A DNA stretch of 12,150 nucleotides from Balneolaceae bacterium (GTDB taxonomy: Bacteria > Bacteroidota > Rhodothermia > Balneolales > Balneolaceae). Positions 7,301 to 12,150 of the stretch are shown piece by piece. The stretch covers positions 1 through 12,150 of the forward strand of contig SLGA01000207.1 in the NCBI GenBank assembly GCA_007123985.1, written 5' to 3'. The notes under the pieces are model-generated. The model saw only the letters and a program-made list of their open reading frames with translations. It searched no databases and was not told the DNA's origin. Position 1 is the stretch's first letter. The number at the start of each line of letters is the position of its first letter. The translations under genes and the position numbers were made by a program.

Positions 7301-7756
7301 GAAGCGGTAAATCTTGTGTTTCACGGAATGAAAGCATCAAATAATCCCATCGATGTGGATATAGAGTTTAATTTTGATGATAAAGTAGAGCCCGTTATGA
7401 TGATATCGGAAGACATCAGTCGGGTTATTCTAAATCTCACAAATAATGCTTTTGATGCCATGCGGCAAAAACTAACTGAAACCGGCAAAGACAGTGGTTA
7501 TAAACCCAAACTAACCATCCGTACAAGGCAGAAACGGGATCAGGTGCTTTTTGAAATTGAGGATAATGGCCCGGGCATACCACCTGAAATAAAGAATAAA
7601 ATTCTGCAGCCATTTTTTACGACCAAAAAGGGAACGGAAGGAACCGGACTTGGCCTCAGTATTACAAATGATATCATCAAAATGCACAGAGGCTCATTAC
7701 AGATTATTTCTGAGAATGGTAAAACGGTTTTCTCAATTCAATTGCCCGTTAAATAA
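4325..7756 (+). CDS. Propeller-type membrane sensor histidine kinase (Reg_prop, Y_Y_Y, HisKA, HATPase)
   Basis: A 1143-residue protein when started at the ATG at 4325, which directly opens a signal peptide (MKSYRVFLTVCAFLL...SAQ); an upstream in-frame TTG at 4307 adds six residues and is less likely. Residues ~30-690 contain about a dozen two-component-regulator propeller blades of the type DxxGxxW(I/V)G/S...GLxRYD, enough for two seven-bladed propellers. A Y_Y_Y domain follows (~740-803, with YRYMLEGFDNLW and NLPPGEYTFRLMAAN), then one membrane segment (~808-832), a Glu/Lys-rich coiled coil (~833-890) and the kinase. The H-box GIAHEIKNPLNFVNNFSE has the phospho-acceptor H902. The ATPase has an N-box (NLTNNAFDAM, ~1040), DNGPGIP (~1081) and GTGLGLS (~1106). 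Predicted to sense a periplasmic ligand and phosphorylate a response regulator. No receiver or DNA-binding domain is fused, and none is adjacent. Confidence 0.93.
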   Translation: MKSYRVFLTVCAFLLSSQLLSAQPSSFQFERLTPADGLASTTVIDIVQDSYGFIWIGSQDGLSRYDGRVFKHFRPNPRDSASISSLNAEYLTADNKGGIWVTITDQGLDYYDAELEGFRLYRPEQGLPPNQRYIEVSIDDYDNVWASTDSSIFRLNRETDHFEAEEGQREGSIYRLYATNNGELLFFMQSGASVFIGRRSSSGEYTYVPLTRDLNPSGSHPYRMHLMKDGLGTEWLINQDLISRKAPGEDSWQRVPVQNSQCLSNLREAQLFGENYIWVKTTESLCQITIDTGNTAIFRHNPENPHSLLPIRAGSDSRIYIDRQGILWVANFASGISRVDLYGGGFHLYNSLSMLPTNEVISVLEASDGTFWTGTRMLGSSLIRLNRDGRVLNRFGTTSFDAPRGRTVANQLSHPHIFALTQSQDGSIWAGSGSTTSIFGGLNRIRPGSSSVTRFKNDPNDSNSLPNNDIQALTTDGSNRVWFLSSDENLHWINPATERFSTAELPKTNLNGSYQNQQLYTDSDGNVWIIKAERDVLFMLDHESITIQTVALESPPGSHNTDTIGQFNSIHQDIDGRYWISTNLGFAQFNPLSGEIISWYSIETHNLPSSEIAGIQSDEFGNLWLSSANGIVKFNIVSEEITHFGYDRGLQGNVFNPGVSYRGDSGDIYFGGAGGLNVFTPDLITTNPIPPDIVFTALYLDGREILPGEDAPISESLLTADVITISPDVTTLTIEFAALHFASPAKNQYRYMLEGFDNLWRYGGTSGSTTYTNLPPGEYTFRLMAANRDGFWSDGFDQIKIITVLPPWWRTWWAYTIYFMFFALGVFIVDRVQRRRLILREREKTRERELAQAKEIEAAYHELANTHLKLEKAHENLKKTQEQLVQQEKLASLGQLTAGIAHEIKNPLNFVNNFSEVSIELVDEAREEINSIGTNHNLPLQEVYEILDDLEANLKKILEHGSRADKIVKSMLMHSRSGNEQMVSENINQLLKEAVNLVFHGMKASNNPIDVDIEFNFDDKVEPVMMISEDISRVILNLTNNAFDAMRQKLTETGKDSGYKPKLTIRTRQKRDQVLFEIEDNGPGIPPEIKNKILQPFFTTKKGTEGTGLGLSITNDIIKMHRGSLQIISENGKTVFSIQLPVK

Positions 7757-7768
7757 AAATCCTAAAAA

Positions 7769-10687
7769 TTAAAACGTACCGAAATAGCCTCTATACTGAT
7801 TCCTTGTGGGCTCCCAACCAATAGAAATACCGAAATCAAATGCGAGATTACTTAACCGAAATCGGGAGCGGATTCCAACACCGTACACGGATCGGGATGC
7901 ATCCAGCAGGTTGCCGCTGTTCAGGTCGGTAACGGTTTGTGAAAACAACACAAGATAAATCCCCGACAAATAAACCGGAACCAGCAAGCCGCCGTTGTCC
8001 GGGTATATCAGGGGAATGGTGTATCGATTCGAAAGAATTCCCACATTGTTTGCCCCCAGCAGTGGTATTTCTGCGAAGCTGTCGGAGTACTGCGATATCA
8101 CATTGAAAACCGGCAGCGCAGTTTGTGAATATAGCTGAGCTGAGGTTCTGAGTGATTGATTCCAGCGGGAGAGTGGAGAAGTGTAGGTGATCACCCCAGC
8201 CCTGATACCCTGCCGGCGGCTTAGATTTCCCACTGTATTGAGAGGCCCCGCATCAATTGTAATACTGTCGCTGTTTAAACCATAACGCCCCTCTGCAAAA
8301 AGCACCAGGCCTCTGTTTGGCTGAAAATCGCGAATAAACTGTCTGACTCTGAAGTTGTACACCGCTCGAAGCCCGATGGTATGTCTTGTGCCAAATTCTG
8401 AGACCGGAACTGATTCCCCAAATGGATCCAGAAATCGTATTTGTGATAAGAAATACTGAGGTTCTACGAGAATTGAGGAGAAGCGTACATTACTTTCAAG
8501 CCTGTAGCGAATGGGTACTTTGATAGATGCTCCCCGAGATTGCTGCATCAGGGTAATAATTTGGGCATCAGCCGTTTCACCTCCGCTTTCAACCCGAAAA
8601 CCTGCCAGTGCCGGGCGGTTGAACGCCTCTAACTGAAATCCCGGAAAATATCGCTTGTTGGTATAGGTAATACCTCCCCAAATACGATCTGCATAGTGGT
8701 TTACATCCATTGTGTATGAATGGCGGCTCATTACATCCACGCTTTCGAAATTCACACCAAATTGGTCAAAACCACCTATCCTGTCGTACTCAGGTGCCCA
8801 AAAGCGGGGTTTAAGCCATCCAATGCCGGTTTGAAGGGCTTTGGGCTCCCAATCATCGGGAGCAAAATCGAGCTGCCTGTTCATCAGGGGCCTGCTCATA
8901 GCCTGCTCAATGGAACTGTTCATTTTCCACTTTTCATTCGAAATTACCGCTCTCTGAGCAAAATCCATTTCAAGCAGAAAAATTTTGTGCTCATTTATCT
9001 CCTGTTGTACATAGGCAATCTTTCTGCCATCAGGAGAATAGCTCGGTTCATAAGCATTATGAAGACTTCGAGTAAGTTGCGAAACTCTATTCTCCGGCAC
9101 ATCAAGTTCGTATATATTCATTGTTCCGGAATGATCGCTCACAAATAGCAACTTTTCCCCATTAGAATGCCAGTGAACATCATAAACCGACCCATTCTCA
9201 AAAACGACTGTGGGCGGTTCGGTAAACAACCGATCTGTTGATTCAAGATTCTCAAACCACAACGCCTGCACACTCTGTATCCTGCCAATTACAGCCGCCT
9301 TATTTTCTGAACGGGGATTTACGGCAATCTGAATTACAGATGAATGTTCGGGTAAGGAGTAGCGCGTTTCTATAGTTCCGGTGCGATTATCAATAGCCAC
9401 TAACTGCATCTGATTCGCAACGGTTTGCATGGCATAAACTTTATTGCCGCTTACCTCAGGAGAAAACAGACGTTCGCGATTTGTAAGCCGTTCTGAATTG
9501 CTTTTTTCTATGTAAAATCTGTTTAGATCTGCAGTGAATAGATTGTCGTATCTGGCGTCTGCATAATATCGTGAGTAGGTGATGATTTGTGCCTCTGAAT
9601 CAAAATGGTAGATGTAATCTGAGGTAATGGATACTTCGTGGAGCAGCTCGGCCCGGCTGCTATCGAGCTGATATGTGTAAAAGCCTGATGATCTGTTGCA
9701 AGACCTGTTAAAGAAAAGTACCGTTTGCGCATCCAGCCACTGCGGGCGGTTCTGTCGAAGGCAACTGCCCTGAAACGGCAAAACTTCTGCCAACGTATCG
9801 GTCGGGTTTTTAATCTCTTCAGTTCTGCTCTCTTCTGTGGTATTTCTTTCCTCGCTGAAAACATCATACAGCTGATTTGGCCACAGGCCTGTGCTTCTGC
9901 GCAGTGCCGTTCCAAAACCTAAAAAAGGCCATTTGTAATGAAAATTGATCGCCTTCTTTACGCTCTCTTCTCCATATGTATTGAGCAGCCAGTTGCTGAA
10001 TTCATAGCCGCCTATGTAGTGGCGGTCGAACGGCGGGGTGAAATCCGTTACGTGAAGCAGTTGTCCCATCGACCACTCTCGGCGTGTTTCGAGGTGGGCA
10101 TTGAATTGATTTCTGAAAAACGCATGATTTCCACGGCCGGCACCTGGAATGGTTCCGTGACTTTCATGGTGAACTGCAATCCCTTCAAACACTCCAAGTG
10201 GTGCTGCACCATGCACAGATCGGCGCACATCCGGCGAAAATAACCCGATGGCACGGGTGAATGAGAACGGATTCACATTAAAATGCAGTGCATGAACCAG
10301 TTCGTGGGGTACCACGAGTTCGAGCCAGTCTCCCGAACGCGGGTTCATGGTTTTCCCCACAATCGGTGAAAGCTCTATTTCTGAACGAAAATTTAACGGT
10401 GCCACAAACCCGTTTGAAAGATCGTTTTCGGGATTGATGATAAACGGAAAGTTTCGAAGACTCCCGCCCACAAGTGTTTGGATGTCGCTATAGTCGCTTT
10501 CAAGAATGGCAAGTGTCCGGAATGCCTCATCCTGATAACGCTCCGGGTAAATGACCCTGAACCGCTCCGTATTTATCTCCATCCAGTTTTGACCTGGCGA
10601 CCTGTATTGGGTTGAATAGAGCTGTGCAATGGCCGCATCAGCCATAAACAGTGTAACTAATATGATAAAAAGTGCTCTTTTTAGCAT
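7769..10687 (-). CDS. Exported gluzincin-like metallopeptidase / TolB-like propeller / beta-barrel protein
   Basis: A 972-residue protein with a signal peptide (residues 1-21, ending AIAQ). The N-terminal third resembles peptidase-MA-like gluzincins: HELVH at 128-132 supplies the zinc ligands H128 and H132 with catalytic E129, and GVFEGIAVH (165-173) offers the third ligand E168. Residues ~300-600 have TolB/WD40-like propeller strands, for example YSPDGRKIAYV and LLFVSDHSGTMNIYEL, with two cysteines near 310-336 that could form a disulfide. From ~630 to the end, alternating hydrophobic/polar strands finish in GYFGTF, with a C-terminal Phe as in outer-membrane barrels; this suggests an outer-membrane anchor with the other domains in the periplasm. 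The barrel and the enzyme activity are inferred, not shown. The start ATG lies 9 bases after the transporter stop, so the two are probably co-transcribed. The 3' end faces the kinase gene with no clear terminator. Confidence 0.85.
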   Translation of the reverse strand: MLKRALFIILVTLFMADAAIAQLYSTQYRSPGQNWMEINTERFRVIYPERYQDEAFRTLAILESDYSDIQTLVGGSLRNFPFIINPENDLSNGFVAPLNFRSEIELSPIVGKTMNPRSGDWLELVVPHELVHALHFNVNPFSFTRAIGLFSPDVRRSVHGAAPLGVFEGIAVHHESHGTIPGAGRGNHAFFRNQFNAHLETRREWSMGQLLHVTDFTPPFDRHYIGGYEFSNWLLNTYGEESVKKAINFHYKWPFLGFGTALRRSTGLWPNQLYDVFSEERNTTEESRTEEIKNPTDTLAEVLPFQGSCLRQNRPQWLDAQTVLFFNRSCNRSSGFYTYQLDSSRAELLHEVSITSDYIYHFDSEAQIITYSRYYADARYDNLFTADLNRFYIEKSNSERLTNRERLFSPEVSGNKVYAMQTVANQMQLVAIDNRTGTIETRYSLPEHSSVIQIAVNPRSENKAAVIGRIQSVQALWFENLESTDRLFTEPPTVVFENGSVYDVHWHSNGEKLLFVSDHSGTMNIYELDVPENRVSQLTRSLHNAYEPSYSPDGRKIAYVQQEINEHKIFLLEMDFAQRAVISNEKWKMNSSIEQAMSRPLMNRQLDFAPDDWEPKALQTGIGWLKPRFWAPEYDRIGGFDQFGVNFESVDVMSRHSYTMDVNHYADRIWGGITYTNKRYFPGFQLEAFNRPALAGFRVESGGETADAQIITLMQQSRGASIKVPIRYRLESNVRFSSILVEPQYFLSQIRFLDPFGESVPVSEFGTRHTIGLRAVYNFRVRQFIRDFQPNRGLVLFAEGRYGLNSDSITIDAGPLNTVGNLSRRQGIRAGVITYTSPLSRWNQSLRTSAQLYSQTALPVFNVISQYSDSFAEIPLLGANNVGILSNRYTIPLIYPDNGGLLVPVYLSGIYLVLFSQTVTDLNSGNLLDASRSVYGVGIRSRFRLSNLAFDFGISIGWEPTRNQYRGYFGTF

Positions 10688-10696
10688 GGTTTTAAA

Positions 10697-11959
10697 TCAA
10701 ACAAAGAATATCCAATAAAGGTAAATAAGGGCAAAGATTGTAAGAAAAATTATTCCTGATATACTTAGCCAATATAACCATGCTTTTGGCCTCAGCGATT
10801 CCTCTACTTCGGGCTGATGAATTAATTTGTGATTCATAAAAGCCAGAACAGGTGCTGTTAAGAAGGATAGTGTGGTAGCAAGATCAATCAGAAACCGAAA
10901 CTGATCGCCCAGCAACAGGAGAAGCAGGAGTGTTCCCGCGCTTATTCCAACAAGCAAATAGGCATAGAGCGATGATTTTTCCATGATATCAACCGATAAT
11001 CTTTTCTGTGTACGCACAATATGCGTAAGTACCCTTGGATAGGTATCCGTTACTGTAAGTGTAGTGCTGAACATGGTTGTAAACGCACAGATGATAATAA
11101 TCAGATAGGCCCAATCTCCCAAAGAGCTGGTGTATAGTTCAATCAGCTGATTGGAGAAACCGGCTGCACTTGTGGCAAACTCCTGTCCAGATCCGTACAT
11201 CACAACAGCTCCGAGTGTAAGAAAGCAGAGAGCAATTACAGCCGCACCAATGTAGCCGAGATTAAAATCGAAAAGAACTTCGTTTAGTTTCGGCTTAATG
11301 CCGGTTTGCTTTATACGCTCTATCGTCCAGATAGATTGCCAGGCTGAAGCATCTATCGGTATGGGCATCCAGCCCATTAGTGCAATAAGAAAAGCTACGC
11401 CGGAAACCGTCCACACTTCCGGGGCGATAATGTCGGGCCTGGGTTGAAAGCCTATGTTTGTAAATGCCAGAACCATAGCTGTGATTGTGGAAAGCGCTAA
11501 AATTGTCATCAATACTTTAATGGCAACATCAAGCAGTGCATAGGTATTACGCACCAGGTAAAGCACTGAAAGAAATAGTATAATAGCACTCCAGGCTAAT
11601 ATTGGCAGATCAATCCCTGTTAGATTTGTTGCAAGGCTGGCCGTTACCATGGTAACTGCTGCATGTACTGCAAACATGGTGGAAACTGTAAAAAGAATAA
11701 AAATCCAGATTGCAAACCGGCTCATTTTGGCGTATCCCTCAATCATATTTTTTCCGGTTGCCAGGGCGTATCTCGGGCCAAATTCAAGAAAGGGGTATTT
11801 GAAAAAGTTTGCCAGCACTACTGCCCAAACAAGAGCAAAACCGAACTCTGCACCTGCGCGGGTTGACTGTACAAGGTGCGAAACACCAATTGCCGCCGCA
11901 GCCATGATAAGCCCCGGCCCCAGGCTGTTCCTGATTCCCTTTAATGTTAATTTGCTCAT
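10697..11959 (-). CDS. Divergent Nramp-superfamily transporter
   Basis: A 420-residue integral membrane protein with about eleven hydrophobic segments and the fold landmarks of Nramp/MntH (SLC11): the GPG turn at 14-16 opening helix 1, FxKYPFLEFGPRYA (52-64) in helix 2, and a broken helix 6 around MGWMPIPIDASAW (195-207). Canonical Nramp proteins coordinate Mn/Fe with DPGN in helix 1 and an A-x-x-MPH motif in helix 6. Here the corresponding stretches read GVSHLVQST (25-33) and GWMPIPID (196-203), so the usual Asp, Asn, Met and His ligands are absent or moved. It is therefore a family member whose substrate cannot be assigned; divalent cation transport is only a family-level guess. ATG at 11959 follows GTTTTAAAACCAC with no Shine-Dalgarno. 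It is the first gene of a two-gene unit with the exported peptidase-like protein. Confidence 0.85.
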   Translation of the reverse strand: MSKLTLKGIRNSLGPGLIMAAAAIGVSHLVQSTRAGAEFGFALVWAVVLANFFKYPFLEFGPRYALATGKNMIEGYAKMSRFAIWIFILFTVSTMFAVHAAVTMVTASLATNLTGIDLPILAWSAIILFLSVLYLVRNTYALLDVAIKVLMTILALSTITAMVLAFTNIGFQPRPDIIAPEVWTVSGVAFLIALMGWMPIPIDASAWQSIWTIERIKQTGIKPKLNEVLFDFNLGYIGAAVIALCFLTLGAVVMYGSGQEFATSAAGFSNQLIELYTSSLGDWAYLIIIICAFTTMFSTTLTVTDTYPRVLTHIVRTQKRLSVDIMEKSSLYAYLLVGISAGTLLLLLLLGDQFRFLIDLATTLSFLTAPVLAFMNHKLIHQPEVEESLRPKAWLYWLSISGIIFLTIFALIYLYWIFFV

Positions 11960-12052
11960 GTGGTTTTAAAACTCTGATATTTAACGTTGTAGATAGATAC
12001 TATACAAAATTTTACTCCAAGGTCTGATTTCCATTCTTATGATAAAATCGGA

Positions 12053-12064
12053 ACCTTTAAAGGT
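12053..12064. promoter_or_regulatory. perfect 12-base palindrome, possible operator
   Basis: ACCTTTAAAGGT is a perfect palindrome in the 165-base gap between the transporter start (93 bases away) and the possible gene starting at 12125 (60 bases away). Its CCTTTAAAGG core loosely resembles palindromes bound by metal-responsive DtxR/MntR-type repressors, which would suit an Nramp-like gene, but the match is not specific. The stem leaves too small a loop to be a good terminator. Confidence 0.3.
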
Positions 12065-12124
12065 ATATTTTCTTTATTTTTTATATAAGCACATTATAAC
12101 ATTAAGAAACAGGATTGAATAGGT

Positions 12125-12150
12125 ATGGTAAGCAAAAAAACAATTCATGA
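12125..12150 (+). CDS. possible start of a plus-strand gene leaving the window
   Basis: ATG at 12125 opens MVSKKTIH and continues past the right edge. It diverges from the transporter gene. AGGATTGAATAGGT just upstream contains weak purine-rich AGG elements, and TATAAC at 12095-12100 could serve as a -10. Only eight complete codons are visible, so no product can be named. Confidence 0.3.

Noticed and set aside
9523..9915. 130-codon minus-strand frame
   Set aside because: It is inside the exported peptidase/propeller gene on the same strand in another frame, with no family features.
10697..11959. Calling the transporter MntH
   Set aside because: The DPGN and MPH motifs that define canonical manganese/iron Nramp transporters are not present.
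12053..12090. Palindrome plus T-rich tract as a plus-strand terminator
   Set aside because: A usable loop leaves only a four-base-pair AT-containing stem, and no plus-strand gene ends here.
1..12150. CRISPR arrays, tRNAs, rRNAs, insertion sequences, phage genes
   Set aside because: No regularly spaced repeats, tRNA-like cloverleaf sequences, transposase motifs or flanking inverted/direct repeats were recognised by eye; no search tool was available.

Overview
The window looks like chromosomal DNA from a moderately AT-rich Gram-negative bacterium of the Bacteroidota/Balneolota type. This is inferred from gene content: a large DUF349 repeat protein, a two-component-regulator-propeller sensor kinase with a Y_Y_Y domain, and a signal-peptide protein ending in a phenylalanine-terminated barrel. 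Shine-Dalgarno sequences are also nearly absent before the start codons, as is usual in that group. No rRNA, tRNA, CRISPR array, insertion sequence or phage gene was seen.

Layout, left to right. 1-1918 (minus) is the truncated DUF349 coiled-coil protein, which runs off the left edge and seems to start at TTG. Next come three minus-strand, probably separately controlled genes with stress-type roles: an MscS channel (2156-2980), a Dps ferritin-like protein (3085-3564) and a STAS anti-anti-sigma-type protein (3702-4040). The channel and Dps genes each end in a clear intrinsic terminator. Dps has a strong sigma70-like promoter, and a second promoter-like sequence on the opposite strand overlaps it almost symmetrically. 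A 284-base AT-rich divergent region with repeated GGTT(T)AA motifs separates the STAS gene from a plus-strand 1143-residue sensor histidine kinase (4325-7756).

The kinase converges, with only 12 bases between, on a minus-strand pair that appears to be one operon. The first gene encodes a divergent Nramp-superfamily transporter lacking the canonical metal-binding motifs (10697-11959). Nine bases after it comes a 972-residue exported protein combining an HEXXH metallopeptidase-like domain, a TolB-like propeller and a C-terminal outer-membrane-type barrel (7769-10687). A possible plus-strand gene begins at 12125 and leaves the window, diverging from the transporter, with a perfect 12-base palindrome between them.

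Functional reading (inference): the left half is a loose group of envelope and starvation-stress functions with one signalling protein (STAS). The right half is envelope-centred: a membrane-bound sensor with a large periplasmic propeller, a transporter of unknown substrate and an exported peptidase-propeller-barrel protein. The transporter/peptidase pair is the least explained part of the window. Neither the kinase nor the STAS protein has an obvious partner here.
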